From the NCBI RefSeq assembly GCF_000715075.1, contig NC_134102.1, forward strand, positions 42,355,348 through 42,419,347: 64,000 nt of DNA. The letters are read 5' to 3'. Of this stretch, positions 1-12,330 are shown one piece after another (the first letter of the stretch is position 1; each line of letters begins with the position of its first letter). Under the pieces are notes generated by a model that had not been told where the DNA came from, ran no database searches, and saw nothing but the letters and a program-made list of their open reading frames with translations. Origin of the DNA: Nicotiana tabacum. Its lineage: Eukaryota > Streptophyta > Magnoliopsida > Solanales > Solanaceae. The translations under genes and the position numbers were made by a program.

Positions 1-966
1 TTGCCGTTTGACGTCTCAGTAGTATATTGGAACCTTAGGATTGGTTCCCCCACCTCGACTGGGATTAGAGCTTCCGCACCATAGACTAAAGAGAATGGGG
101 TCTTACCGGTACTTGACTATGAAGTCGTTCGATATGCCCACAAGATTTCAGGAAAGATTTATTTTCACTTTGCCTTTGAATCGGTCAATCTCTTGTTCAA
201 GTTTTGGAGTAGTTTTGTTTGTTGACTCCACTTGTCCGTTCCCACTAGGGTGGTAAGGTGTAGATAAGATCTTTTTAATTTTGTGGTCTTCGAGAAACTT
301 ACTTACCTTGTTGCTGATGAACTGCTTCCCATTGTCGCAAACAATCTCAGCCGGTATCCCGAATCAGCATATTATATGATCCCAGATAAAGTCGATGACC
401 TCTTTCTCCCGAACCTTCTCGAACGCCTGAGCTTCGACCCACTTGGAGAAATAATCGGTCATGAGTAGTATGTATTGGGCTTTACCGGGCGCCCATGGCA
501 GGGGACCGACGATGTCCATCCCCCGTTTCATAAAAGGCCATGGCGATAGGACCGGGTGAAGCATTTCCCCTGGTTGATAAATCATCAGGGCATGTCTTTG
601 GCATTCGTTACATTTTCGTACGAAGTCTTTTGCATCCTTCTCCATCTCGTTCCAGTAGTAACCAGCTCTGATCAATTTCCTAACCAAGGATTCTTCGCTC
701 GGGTGGTTTTCACAAGTGCCCTCGTGTACTTCTCTCATGGCGTAGTCGGTCTCCCTCGAACCCAAGCACCTAGCTAGTTTCCCGAAAAAGGATCTTCTGA
801 ATAATTTTCCCTCGACCAAGCCGAACCTGGCAGCTTTAGCACGTAGGGCTCTTGACTCTTTGGGATCCGATGTCAATTTTCCTTTCTCCAGGTAGTCTAT
901 GTATTTGTTTCTCCAGTCCCAAGTCAAGCTTGTTGAGTTCACCTCTGTGTGACCTTCTTCTACCAC
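1..966 (-). pseudogene. Element A integrase (runs off window)
   Basis: The open frame 966-364 holds the integrase zinc-binding region (REVHEGTCENHPSEESLVRKL then CNECQRHA, an HHCC finger with the CX2C visible) and the start of the catalytic core (MDIVGPLPWAPGKAQYILLM, first Asp; then TDYFSKWVEAQAF). The frame ends at 364 (WDHIIC). Downstream, 360-1 still reads as core with CDNGKQF and an ...NGQVEST-like stretch in shifted frames, giving the other D and E of the D,D-35-E triad. Integrase joins element cDNA to the genome. It is disabled by stops and truncated by the window edge. Confidence 0.84.
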
Positions 967-978
967 CGATTTAATAAA

Positions 979-1186
979 CTATACTACTGCTCCGGAGTCG
1001 AATTCATCAGCCTCGATATTTTGATCCCGATGTACGTATTGTAGAGTCCATTCCTTGAATTGGTGTAAGGTTACCTGCAACTTATACAAGTATCTCCGCA
1101 TCCATTCCTTTTTTACTACAAACGTCCCATTGACTTGGTTCATGACAAGGAGGGAGTCACATTTTTCCTCGATCACTTTGGCCCCC
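979..1186 (-). pseudogene. Element A second RNase H, left part
   Basis: Contains KCDSLLVMNQVNGTFVVKKE followed by LYKLQVTLHQFKEWTLQYV, matching the end of element E's second RNase H (KCDSLLVVSQVNKTFEVREDK and following). It is the continuation of the stretch at 30766-31423 after removal of element B. The CCCCC at 1182-1186 is the left copy of B's target duplication. A stop near 978 separates it from the integrase frame at 966. Two RNase H domains in series mark Tat-lineage elements. Confidence 0.78.
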
Positions 1187-2570
1187 TGACGAGCTCAAAA
1201 CACACACCTAAATATGCTCGCTAGTCAAAGATAGAATAGAAAATTATCCTTTCCACAGGGATTGGAGTTAAACAGTATTTTCGTATCTTGTAGCTAGATT
1301 TCTATCAAAGATGATCAACAATTGAGATTATATGATTAAGAACTAAAATTAACTAAGACTCTAGATCTAATTGACTAATGACAATTGAACAAAATTAAGC
1401 AAAGAAGATATCAATAGGAGAAAATAGGAGTTGATTGGATAGGTGCAAGATAATTGTCTGGGATTTAACTCTCATTAATGCACTTCTAATGTTCAAATGA
1501 GTTTCTCAAATGCACTCAATTATTAGTTCAAACGTTTAGTAGAAACTCCTCTCTCGATTAAGTCTCAACCTCGCAATATGAAGCAATTTATGCTCGGTGA
1601 AGATATGCACGAATTCATAGTGGACTAGCCTTTAGGAGAACCTCTTTCAATTATTTTCCTAACTAGGTATAAACAATAATTCAACTAGCCTCTTTCGATT
1701 ACTAAGAAGAATTAATGAATTCAACCAAGAAGATGATGCAAAAATATCACAAGTTATGCCTCTCTCGATTACATGAACATGTGAATATAGATGCAATAAT
1801 TAAATCACCCAACACAATTCAATACATAAAAACTAGAGTTAATATCCACAAACAATCATCAAAACACCAAATCTATCAATCCCTAAAGAGAACCACTCCA
1901 TAGATATGGAGTAATTCATCACAAATATAAAGAAAAACATTAAACGATCCAAACTCTTGTCTTGAGTGAGGATTGAATGATAAATTCCTTGTGCTTTGGC
2001 TTCTCCACCTTCTCTCTAGTCTCCTTAGGTCTTAGATGTATCAAAAGTTCAAAAAACACTGTTTTCCATGTATTTATACCAAATAGGGTCGGGCCTAAAT
2101 GAAATCACCATTTCTTAGTCGAAATAGAAAAACTTGTAAACTTATTGTATTTCATGCGTCACACTGTGCGTGGCATTAGTGCTTTTTCCTGACATACCCC
2201 AAAAACTCAGTCTCTGAAGTTTGCTATTTTTGACAGATTTTTACCCTGATGCGTCACACTGTGCGTCGCCTAGTGCGTCATACCAGTGCATTTTTTTAGC
2301 AGATTATTCTTCCTTGAATTTTGACGCCCAAAAGTGATCCTCGACCCTCGAACACGATTATGGCTTATTCCTTTGGGCTTTTACTCAGACTTCAAAGCTC
2401 AAATTAGCTCGAATTAGTTTCATAACATCTACATAGCCCGAAATTACCCCTACAAGGCATAAAATGCATAATTAGTGCAAAACACTAGCAATTAACGTTC
2501 AAACTCAATTAAAATACAGTAAATTGGAATGTAATAAGCGACTAAAATACAAGATTATAGCCTACCATCA
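1187..2570 (-). repeat. 3' LTR of element B
   Basis: 1384 bp, termini TGACGAGCTC and CTACCATCA. It pairs with 29372-30765. The copies of the phrase GCGTCACACTGTGCG occur near 2157 and 2250 in both LTRs, forming a short internal repeat. Confidence 0.9.
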
Positions 2571-2606
2571 ACACCCCACACTTAAACCATTACTCGTCCT
2601 CGAACA
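2571..2606 (-). other. Polypurine tract and adjoining GAGGACGA motif of element B
   Basis: On the minus strand AAGTGTGGGGTGT abuts the 3' LTR and would prime plus-strand synthesis. Just upstream is TGTTCGAGGACGAGTA (2591-2606), related to the hairpin found beside the polypurine tracts of chromoviruses C, D and F, but here pairing only weakly. Confidence 0.68.
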
Positions 2607-4136
2607 ATCACACCTCACTTTATATAGACACAACCTTACTAAGCAACTCTCCTAACTCATTACACCGAGAATATTTAAAATAGACTAAGCACAATAGTGT
2701 AACATCTTCACTTCAAGAATTGACTCAAAAGCACCATGCATTATTTACAACTCACCCACTTACTCTAATATAGAGGTCAACAACATTGCCTTTCCTTCAT
2801 GAATCTAGTGCCCTCACAATAATAGAAAGTAGTTCCACACATAATAAAAGTTAAGAATAATTAGGAACTCAAGATAGAAAGAATTCACTCATTCTCAGAA
2901 ACAACATTCATATGCCACAAAGGATGCACCATAGGCTTGCCTGTAGTATACTACTCAACTAATCGAGCCCATTCAGTCAAGGATCAAATATGACTTTTAT
3001 TGGTTGTAATATAAGCTGCGGGACGGGTATGATACATTTAGATATAAGAATGACTACACCTTCCTAAGCACTTTAATACATATATTTCATTGTTCGAAAC
3101 CCCACACTTATGTAAAACCATAACTCCACCTTCACATCAATATACATTAACTCCCAACTTATTTAAGCACAATTACATCATAAGTAACCACTATCAAGGA
3201 ATATTTTTTCACAATCGTACAATTAATCTCTTTCTTTTTTCTTCTTTTTTTTTTCCTTCAATTCAAGTGGCTCTTACTTTTTTAAAACAGTGCACCTTTT
3301 TCATTATTTTAATAGTTCCACTCGAAAGCTCAACCAACACCCCACACTTTAACTTTTACAAAATTCATACCAAATTCAAGTGCTCACAAGAGGTAAACGG
3401 TTCAAATAGATGGTCAATTCAAACAAAATGGGTAAGGCTTGTAATGTGGTTGCCAAAAGAAACAGGATTGCAGGCTCAACGGGGTTAACTAAGATACATA
3501 ACAATTAGGTGGGTAAAAGCATATAACTGGCTCAATAAAGAAATGCTTATATCACTTACCAGACTGAACAAAATTACTATTTCACTTTGCAAACATACGG
3601 GGCAAGTTCTAGACATCAAAGTCAATGCATAGAATAACACAAAAATCTCTCACAAACATGGCACATAACTCACTCAAGATTGGATGGTCAAGACTCTCTA
3701 GTCAAATCAGTTAAGCAAAGTTAAACTTATACAATTTAAGGTGCTTATGCAAGAGTCAAAAACTGAGCCTAAGCATCACAACTGAAGCACTCACTATTCT
3801 CAAGGCATAATAAAGTCAAGAGACATTGGTTCCAATTCAAATCATAGCACAAGGTTTCCTACTTCTAAAAATAAAAACTAACTACACCCGGTCCAAACAA
3901 AACCCTTGGAAAAGAACCGCGGCACAAAGAAAAACCAAGAGGGAATTATTACACTACCTAACAAAAAAAATCTTTTTGTCTTTTCCTTTCGACTTAAATC
4001 CCTCAAGAAACATGTCGAATGATATCCATCATCGGGAAAAGTCAAAAATTTTAAAAACAATTATGTTTTTTTTTAATTTTACCAAAAAAAACTAAAACTA
4101 ACATACATACAACATATAATTATCCCCCTACCCCAC
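2607..4136 (-). other. Non-coding 3' region of element B
   Basis: About 1.5 kb between the polypurine tract and the duplicated block. It contains homopolymer stretches (for example 3237-3257 T-rich and 4064-4091 A/T-rich) and several CCCCACACTT phrases. I see no RT, RNase H or integrase remnant in any frame. The 132-residue frame at 3090-3488 has no family resemblance. Confidence 0.55.
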
Positions 4137-5700
4137 ACTTTAAGTTGTGGCATGTCCCCATGACGCACAATTAAAAAGCATAAGGTAGAGGAAACTTTCC
4201 TGAATATCTAGTCAGGGTCTGAGTCGAAGTCGGGCTCCATTCCACACGCCCGAACCAGTGCACACATCCATGTAGACAGCTTCTTCTCAGCCCTTTTGGG
4301 GTTTACCCCACCAGAAGCAGATCCAAGATTCGAAGGTTGCGGGTGCCACCATGTTATGCATACAATATACATGTCAGTAGCTACAAAGACAGATTAGGAA
4401 TAATAGGTCGGTTCGGTTAGTTTTTGGTTAATTTGAATAGGCCTTTCATTCACAGAGCAAATAAGTTCGATTTTAGTTCAAAATTTTAACACTTAGTTTA
4501 AACACATTCTAAATAAAAATGCAAAAGAAAAATAATATTTCATAAAAGAGCGCCTCCAATATAAATATTTGCTTAAAAAGTGCCTTAACTACACTATATA
4601 TTCTTTGTTTGACTAGATTAATTTACTTGTATTGTTCTTTGTTTATTTTTCCATCCTAATTGTTGACTTATATGACAATTATTTTTAAAGAAAAACCTTC
4701 AACATTCAACCTATGATATTCGACTCAAAACGACTATCAATCAAGCCATTTAATATTTTTTCAAAATCCAATAGAAGATATTGCTCAAATTATATAATTA
4801 TATTCCACTATATAAATTAATATCGTTTCATTTAAAATAAAGAAATTATATTCTAATTTAAATCAATTCAAATTACCTATAGAAAATAATTATTCATAAA
4901 GTAAGGTATAATGATAGAAACAAAATGAGAACTGAAAGTTTAAAAAATGAAGAAGAGAGACTTAGCAAGTAATAAAAGGAGGGGAAGAACCGAAAAAGAA
5001 GGAAAAGAGGTGAGGCCTTGGGCCTCAACTGAAAATAAAGGAAAACTTAAATAAGTAGAAAAAAGGAAAAATCAAAGGAGCTGCTACAACAAGGAATTGA
5101 ACTTGCATTCATGAGGCCAAGGAAAACCTTCAAAGGGAAAGCTGAACCAATGGCACCCGCTTTCACTTTGTGACTTCTGGGTGCCACTCTATACAGTTAT
5201 ACATTTCTTCACAAAGATATTATGTACACCGTAAGCATTTTAGCGAAGCGAGCGGGTGCCGTGGTACCCCTACCTCATAAGGTAGATCCGCCCCTGCACC
5301 CCACACTTATCTTTTCCACTCGTTGTTGCCTTTTCTTTCGAACTCTTCACTTTCCATTCAACACTTGCAACTGGCTTCTCCTTTTTAACCCCCGTTTCTA
5401 CATTCATTTTAAAAGTTGCGGCATGTCCCCATGACATACAATTAAAAAGCATAATATAGAGAAAACGTCCCTGAATATCTAGTCGGGGTCTGAGTCGAAG
5501 TCGGGCTCCATTCCACACGCCCGAACCAGTGTACACATCCATGCATATAGCTTCTTCTCAGCCTTTTTGGGGTACACCCCACCCTTATATTTTCCACTCG
5601 TTGTAGCCTTTTCTTTCGAACTCTTCACTTTCCATTGAACACTTGCAACTGGCTTCTCTTTTTTAACCCCCGTTTCTACATTCATCTCAAAAGTTACAGT
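4137..5700 (-). repeat. Tandem duplication of about 290 bp in element B, one unit opened by an hAT-like insertion
   Basis: The unit at 5408-5700 is repeated as 4137-4311 plus 5297-5407. Both units contain CTTCTTCTCAGCC and CCATTCCACACGCCCGAACC. On the minus strand the unit encodes the phrase VETGVKKEKPVASV and then MEPDFDSDPD before a stop, so a short basic C-terminal extension of gag-PR has been duplicated. The hAT-like element at 4312-5296 splits one unit. Confidence 0.82.
4312..5296. mobile_element. Non-autonomous hAT-like element, copy 1
   Basis: Imperfect terminal inverted repeats: left CAGAAGCAGATCCA, right end ATCCGCCCCTG (inverse CAGGGGCGGAT). Flanking 8-bp sequences TACCCCAC and CACCCCAC match at 7 of 8, as expected for hAT. 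About 985 bp, AT-rich, no transposase. It shares with copy 2 (57701-58415) a purine-rich block, a tRNA T-arm-like GAATTGAAC stretch and a subterminal palindrome (GGTGCCGTGGTACCC). Confidence 0.72.
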
Positions 5701-5740
5701 CTCCCCCCCCCCACTCTAAGCATGAGTTTTCTATTCATGT

Positions 5741-6432
5741 ATGTCTAATATTGCTCTACCCGTTGCTAAGAATAGTCTTCCTAAAATGAGAGGGACCTCC
5801 TTGTTCTCCTCCATATTTACTACAATAAAATCCACAGGAAATGCAAATTTATCTACCCATACTAAAACATCTTCCACTACCCCTCGGGTATCAGAGTTGT
5901 TTGGTCTGCCAGCTATAAAGATATTGGTACCGACCTTATCTCTCCAATCTCATTATAAAACTTTTTGTAAATAGACAAAGGCATTAGATTAATTGAGACA
6001 CCAGAATCACATAAAGATTTATCAAATTTAATAGAGCCTAAAGAGCGAGGTATAGTAAAACTCCCTGGATCTTCACATTTTTGTGAGAGTTTATTTTGCA
6101 AGATAGCACTACAATGCTCTGTGAGTTTGACCACTGATGTCTCCTCGACCTTCCTTTTCTTTGTAATGATCTCCTTCAAGATTTTTGCATAAGCTGACAT
6201 TTGTGAGAGAACTTCTGTTAATGGCAAATTTACATTAACATGTCTCAGCATATCTAGAAATCTCTCAAACTACTTATCCAGCTTTTGGGGAAAAGGTAAA
6301 GCAGACATATACTTGCTGTCTTCATTAGATTCCTCCCTTCTTGAAGTTTCCTCCTTTTTCTTTTTCTCAGCTCCCTTCTTGCCTTTCTTCTTCTCAGTCT
6401 TTTTATTATCATCTTCAATTTTCAGCTCCTTC
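5741..6432 (-). pseudogene. Element B retropepsin-like protease
   Basis: The frame 6251-5913 reads through KCEDPGSFTIPRSLGSIKFD to SLCDSGVSINLMPLSIYKK. The D-S-G catalytic triad is intact, followed by the usual hydrophobic strand. After a shift near 5960, the stretch to 5741 gives DFIVVNMEENKEVPLILGR, the C-terminal flap and strand of the Athila-like protease. A Lys/Glu-rich linker (6300-6430) comes first, continuing from gag across the insertion of element C. The protease would cut the gag polyprotein. No RT follows, which makes the element dependent on a helper. Confidence 0.83.
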
Positions 6433-9296
6433 TGTCACGACCCAAAATCCCAACATATCGTGATGGCCTATCTCGATATTAGACAAGCCGATAATCTCGA
6501 TAAACCATAATTTCTCTTAATTTTGAAAATACAATAATTTAATACAATACAAAATCCCATAAATACTGACACGAACACTCCCCAAAACCTGGTGTCACTG
6601 AGTACATAAGCATCTAATATGAATACAAATTTGGAACATAAGGTCTATAATAGTCTAAGACCAAAATACAATAAACAAGGAGATAGGGAAAGAGAGACAA
6701 GGTATGCGAAATACGACAGCTACCTCTGAATCTCCTAAAAATCAACTGCACGAAATGATCAACACCCGCTATGTACGGGAATACCTGGATCTGCACACGA
6801 ACTGTAGGGTGTATTATGAGTACAACCAACTCAGCAAGTAACAATAATAACTAAGGAACTGAAGATAATGACGAGCTACACAGTTACTGTTCACCTTCAT
6901 TTATTCTAGCAAAGAATAGACATGCTTTCAAATCTGGCAGTTTAAGTCAAATCAATTTTATATAGTTCAATTTCATGCAATCCGGATATAAAATCTTTCA
7001 GAGATTTCACAACAATGACAGATAGCAATCAAGTGCAATAACAAATGCAAAACAAGTACAGCCTATCAGGAAACAGTCACTCAACTCATCACTCGGCTCT
7101 CAACCCTCAGCACTCACACTCAATAGGTACCCGCGCTCACTGGGGGTGTACAGACTCCGGAGGGGCTCCTACAGCCCAAGCGCCATAATCTGCAAAGACA
7201 ACTCACGTGTTGCACGTAAAACTCACATGCTATAATATCCTGCACGGACAACTCACGTGCCATAATATCCTTACCTCACCGACATGCCCTCAACCTTACT
7301 CAGTCCTCAACCTCTCTAGTCTCTCGGGCTCTCAGAAATCACAAAGATCAGCCCAAACAAAGATAACATAATGCATCGACAAATATCAAGAAAGACTGAG
7401 GTATGATACACAAGTAAAATCATGATTGAGCACAAGATAGAAATTAGCAATTAATTCAATAAGTACGTGCCCTCTATGGGTCCCAATAGTACTATCACAT
7501 AGCCTAAGCATGATTTCTAACATGATTTATAGTCAAATTTCTTCAACACATAGAGAGCATATAGCTAACAACAAATTATTCAACTTTACAGTTTCACGGG
7601 ACGGACCAAGTCACAATTCCCTTAGTGCACACCTACACGCCCGTCACCTAGCATGTGCGTCACATCCAAAATAATCACATGACATAAAATTCCGGGGTTT
7701 CATACCCTCAGGACCAGATTTAAAACTGTTACTTACCTCAGAGCATAAAATTCTTTACTCTACTATGCCTTGCTTCGCAAATCGGCCTCCGAATGCCTCG
7801 AATCTAGCCACAAATAATTCGTTTTAGTCAATAAAATTTATTGGAATTAACTTCATAAGAAAATGCTAATTTTCCATTAAAATCCGAATTTTAGCTCAAA
7901 AATCGCCTGTGGGGCCCACGTCTCGGAACTCGACAAAAGTTACAAAATCCGAAAGCACATTCAACCACGAGTCTAACCATATCAATTTTATCAAAATCCG
8001 ACCCCAACTCGACCCTCAAATCTTTAATTTAAACTAAGAGGGTTTTCATACTTTTCTAACTTAATTCACCAATTATATGATAAAAAAAACCATGGATTCG
8101 GGTAATTTAACCAATACTGAGTTAAGAACACTTACTCCGTTGTTTTTCTTGAAAAACTCTTGAAAATAGCCTTTTCCCGAGCTCCAATCCGTCAAAAACT
8201 GAAAATGGGACGAAGTCCCATTTTCAAAACTTAAACTCTTTGTCCAGACCTCTCTTCTTCGAGAACGCGACAAGACCCTCGTGTTCGCGAAGCACAAAAT
8301 GTGCTTCCCAACATTTGCTCTTCGCGAACGCGAGACACTGCTCGCGAACGCGATGCTTTACGGAGCCCTTCTTCGCGAACGTGAGCTCCCCTTCGCGAAC
8401 GCGAAGGCAAAAATCCATGCCCACTATTTTTCCCTTCGTGAACGCGATACCCCAAACGTGAACGCGACGCACAACCCAGCTCCTCTTCGCGAAAGCGAGA
8501 CCTCCTCGCGAATGCGAGGAATAAATCGTGCCTGCTTGAAATTCCTCTTCGCGAACGCGAGGGCCCACTCGCAAACGCGAAAGAGAAAATCCAAAAAAAT
8601 GCAGCAACATATATCAGCAATCTCACCAAGGCCACAAAAGATCCGTTAACCATCCAAAACTCACCCAAGCCCCTCGGGACCTCAACCAAATATACCAACA
8701 AGTCCTAAAATATCATACAAACTTAGTCGAACCCTCAAAGCACCTAAAACAGTGCAAAATCATGATTTATACCCCAATTCAAGCCTAATGAACTTTGAAG
8801 TTTTTAATTTCTACAAATAATTCTGGAACCTATCAAATCACGTCCGATTTACCTCAAATTTTGCGCACAAGTCATAAATGACATAACGGAGGTAAAAGTT
8901 TCAAAATCGGATTTTGACCCCGATATCAAAAAGTCAACCCCCCGGTCTAACTTCACAAAAATTCAACTTTCGGCATTTCAAGCCTAATTCCACTGTGGAC
9001 CTCCAAATAATATTCCGGACATGCTCCTAAGCCCAAAATAACCATACGGAGCTATTGAAATCATCAAAAATTCAAATCCGAGGTTGTTTATATATAGGTC
9101 CATATCCGGTCCATTTTTCTAACTTAAATTTTCAATTATGAGACTAAGTATCTCATTTCACTCCGAATTCCTTCCGCACCCGAACCCACTAACCCGGTAA
9201 GTTATAAAATAACTATAAAGCATAAATTGAGCAGTAAATGGGGGAACAGGGTTATAATACTCAAAACGACCGACCGGGTCGTTACATTCTCCCCCT
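6433..9296 (-). repeat. 3' LTR of element C
   Basis: 2864 bp, TGTCACGACCC ... GTCGTTACA. Partner of 24786-27623. Carries the same motif arrays (G-box repeats near 7200, TTCGCGAA-type array near 8265-8585). Confidence 0.9.
8262..8585 (-). repeat. Array of TTCGCGAACGCGA motifs in 3' LTR of C
   Basis: About twelve copies of a CTTCGCGAACGCGA-like motif, spaced irregularly by roughly 15-45 bases, in an otherwise AT-rich LTR. Variants differ mainly by C-to-T or G-to-A at the CpG positions (GTGAACGCGA, GCAAACGCGA). Open frames across it in several frames arise from the base composition. Confidence 0.85.
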
Positions 9297-9322
9297 CTTA
9301 AACAAACGTTCGTCCTCGAACG
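9297..9322 (-). other. Polypurine tract and hairpin of element C
   Basis: On the minus strand the purine run AAGAGGGGGAGAA abuts the 3' LTR. A hairpin CGTTCG-AGGA-CGAACG (9307-9322) sits just upstream. The same AGGA-looped hairpin is found in D and F with an A-T pair where C has G-C. Confidence 0.75.
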
Positions 9323-10652
9323 GGTTTAGAACAATACCCCAAGTCTCAAATAAGTGTGGATATTTGCTCCACATATACTACTCAATCTCCCAAGTAGCTT
9401 CTCCGGCTAGCTGGCCTCTCCACTGCACCTTTATTGATGCTATGCTCTTTGACCTCAGCTTTCTAACCTACCGGTCTAAAATAGTCACCAGTTCCACGTC
9501 ATAAGTCAAATTACCATCCAGCTGTACTGTACTGAAATCCAGAATATGCGACGGATCCCCGACATACTTTCGGAGCATGGATACATGGAACATTGGATGA
9601 ACACCTGATAGACTAGGTGGCAAAGCAAGTTCATAAGCCACATCTCCAATTTTCTTAAGTATCTCAAAAGGCCCAATATACCGAGGGTTCAACTTGCCCT
9701 TCTTCCCGAACCTCAACACACCCTTCATGGGTGAAATCTTGAGCAGAACCTTCTCCCCCACCATGTGAACAACATCACGAACCTTCCTGTTGGCATAACT
9801 CTTCTGTTTAGACTGTGCCGTGCGAAGCGGTTCTTGAATCACTTTGACCTTCTCTAAAGCATCATGAACTAAGTCAGTACCCAATAGCCTAAGCTCACCC
9901 GGCTCAAACCAACCAACTAGAGATCGGCATCGTTTCCCATATAAAGCTTCATACGGAGCCATCTGAATGCTTGACTGGTAGCTATTATTGTAAGCAAACT
10001 CTGCGAGTGGCAGAAATTGATCCCAAGAACCCCCAAAATCAATGACACAAGTGCGTAGCATATCCTCCAATATCTGAATAGTGCACTCGGACTGTCCGTC
10101 CATCTAAGGGTGAAATATTATACTCAACTGAACCTGTGTGCCCAATTCTGGTTGCACTGCCCTCCAAAACTGTGAGGTAAACTGCGTACTACGATCTCAA
10201 ATAATGGACACCGGCACACCGTGTAGGCAAACAATCTCGCAAATATAAATCCCAGCCAACCGCTCCGAAGAATAATTAGTACCGACTGAAATAAAATGCG
10301 CAGATTTGGTCAACCGATCCACTATAACCCAAACAACATCAAACTTTCTCAAAGTCCGTGGGAGTCCAACTATGAAGTCCATGGCAATACACTCCCACTT
10401 CCACTCCGGAATTTTAAGTCTCTGTAGCAATCCGCCCGGTCTCTGATGCTCGTACTTTACCTGTTGATAATTTAAACACCGAGATACAAACCCAACTATA
10501 TCTTTCTTCATCCGTCTCCACCAATAGTGTTGTCTCAAATCCTGATACATCTTCGCGGTGCTTGGATGAATAGAGTACCACGAACTGTGAGCTTCCTGGA
10601 GAATCAGCTCACGCAAACCATCTACATTAGGCACACATAGCTTGCCCTGCAT
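9323..10652 (-). pseudogene. Element C integrase with chromodomain-like tail
   Basis: Frame 10652-10197 carries the zinc finger (HSSWYSIHPSTAKMYQDLRQ, with CLNYQQVK where the second cysteine of CX2C reads tyrosine) and the core start MDFIVGLPRTLRKFDVVWVI. A stop at 10197-10199 falls at the second catalytic Asp, and another at 10104-10106 precedes the Glu region (MDGQSECTIQILEDML). The 9468 frame continues through GKLNPRYIGPFEILKKIG and HPMFHVSMLRKYVGD. A weak chromodomain-like stretch (ASIKVQWR, then EATWEIE) lies at about 9350-9460. That tail is thought to guide insertion to heterochromatin. Confidence 0.84.
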
Positions 10653-11368
10653 CCGTAATACACTGTCATTTCCAATAGTGACTTACTTGGCATCACCATG
10701 CTGAACCGTGTCCTTAAGGACAAGCATATATGGATCATCATACTGACGCTCTCTGATGCGATCATACAAAGAAGACCAAGAAACCACACAGGCCAAAACT
10801 TAATTTGGCTCGGAAACATCTAATCTAACAAACTGATTAGCCAAGGCCTGAACATCCAAGGCTAAAGGCCTCTCTGCTACCAGTAAGTATGCTAAGCTGC
10901 CTAAACTCTCCGCCTTATGACTCAAGGCATCGGCTACTACATTGGCCTTTCCGGGATGATAGAGAATGGTGATATCATAATCCTTAAGCAACTCCAACCA
11001 CCTTCGCTGCCGCAAGTTAAGATCCTTTTGTTTAAACAAATATTGTAGACTCCGATGATCGGTATATACCTCACACTGGACACCGTACAAGTAATGCCGC
11101 CAAATTTTTAAGGCATGAACAATAGCTGCTAACTCAAGATCGTGGACTGGATAATTCTTCTCATGTACCTTTAACTGTCTGGACGCATAGGCAATCACCC
11201 TACCGTTTTGCATCAGCACTGCACCGAGACCAATATGCCACGCGTCACAATACACAGTATAAGACTCTGAACCTGTAGGTAACACCAATACTAGAGCTGT
11301 AGTCAAGCTATCTTGAGCTTCTGAAAGCTCTCTTCACATTCATCCGACCACCTGAATGGAGCACCTTT
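10653..11368 (-). pseudogene. Element C RNase H
   Basis: Frame 11306-10800 reads [60 protein letters not shown] and [20 protein letters not shown]. This is the gypsy-type RNase H with the first Asp (YCDA), Glu (DLELAA) and second Asp (YTDH) all visible. It ends with [13 protein letters not shown], the usual tail. RNase H removes RNA from the RNA/cDNA hybrid. A stop at about 10798 precedes the integrase N-terminus. Confidence 0.87.
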
Positions 11369-12330
11369 CTAGGTCAATTTAGTCATAGGTGATTCAATAG
11401 ACGAGAAACCCTTCACGAAACGACGATAATAACCGGCCAAGATGAGAAAACTCCGAATCTCAGTAACTGAGGATGGTCTGGGCCAATTCTGAACTGCCTC
11501 TATTTTCTTCGGATCCACCTTAATTCCTTCACTAGACACTATATGTCCCAAGAATGCCTCTGAACTAAGCCAGAATTCATACTTAGAGAATTTGGCATAA
11601 AGTTTCTCATCCCTCGGCCTCTGTAATACAATACCTAAGAGTTGTGCATACTCCTCCTGGCTACGTGAGTACACCAGAATATCATCAATAAATACTACGA
11701 TAAATAAATCAAGATATAGCTGAAATACACTATCCATCAAATGCATAAATGTTGTTGGGCCCAAAAGAGATCACAAGAAATTCATAGTGGCCATAACGAG
11801 TTTTGAATACCGTCTTTAGAATATTTGAATTTCGAATTTTCAACTGGTGATACCCAGATCTCAAATCAATTTTTGAGAACACCCTCGCTCCTGAAGCTGG
11901 TCAAATAAGTCATCAATATGCGGCAAATGATATTTATTCTTGATCGTCACTTTGTTCAACTGCCTATAGTCAATGCACATCTGCATAGTACCATCTTTCT
12001 TTTTCACAGACAGAACTGGTGCACCCAAGGTGACACACTAGGCCTAATAAACCCCTTTTCAAGGAGTTCCTGAAGTTGCTCTTTTAATTCTTTTAACTCA
12101 GCTGGTGTCATACGATAAGGAGGAATATAAATAGGCTGAGTGCCCTGCACCAAGTCAATACTGAAATCAATATCCATGTCAGGTGGCATACCTGGAAGGT
12201 CTGCAGGAAATACATCCGGAAAATCTCGCACGACCGATACTGAATCAATAATAGGAGTAGCAATATCAACATCTCTCACAAAGGCCAAATATGACAGACA
12301 TCCCTTTTCAACCATACGTTGGGCCTTCAA
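11369..12330 (-). pseudogene. Element C reverse transcriptase
   Basis: Frame 12330-12004 holds the RT N-terminus (PDVFPADLPGMPPD, then [27 protein letters not shown]). It is then shifted, so the block to 11765 with the DYRQLNK-like region is spread over frames. Frame 11764-11369 restores the core with [15 protein letters not shown] (catalytic Asp pair intact, around 11665-11700), [20 protein letters not shown] and [14 protein letters not shown]. The family is RVT_1 of chromoviruses. Several indels disable it. Confidence 0.85.

Noticed and set aside
3090..3488. 132-residue frame in B
   Set aside because: Low-complexity Phe/Ser/Thr-rich translation across T-rich DNA. No homology to retrotransposon or host protein families seen.
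8262..8585. CRISPR-like array
   Set aside because: Motif short, irregularly spaced and degenerate, within a plant LTR. No cas genes and no uniform spacers.
8224..8701. Overlapping open frames of up to 156 residues on both strands (also 26428-27043)
   Set aside because: They result from the CpG-rich motif array in the LTR of C. Reading is open in several frames at once and the protein is a repeat of Ser/Arg/Glu motifs.
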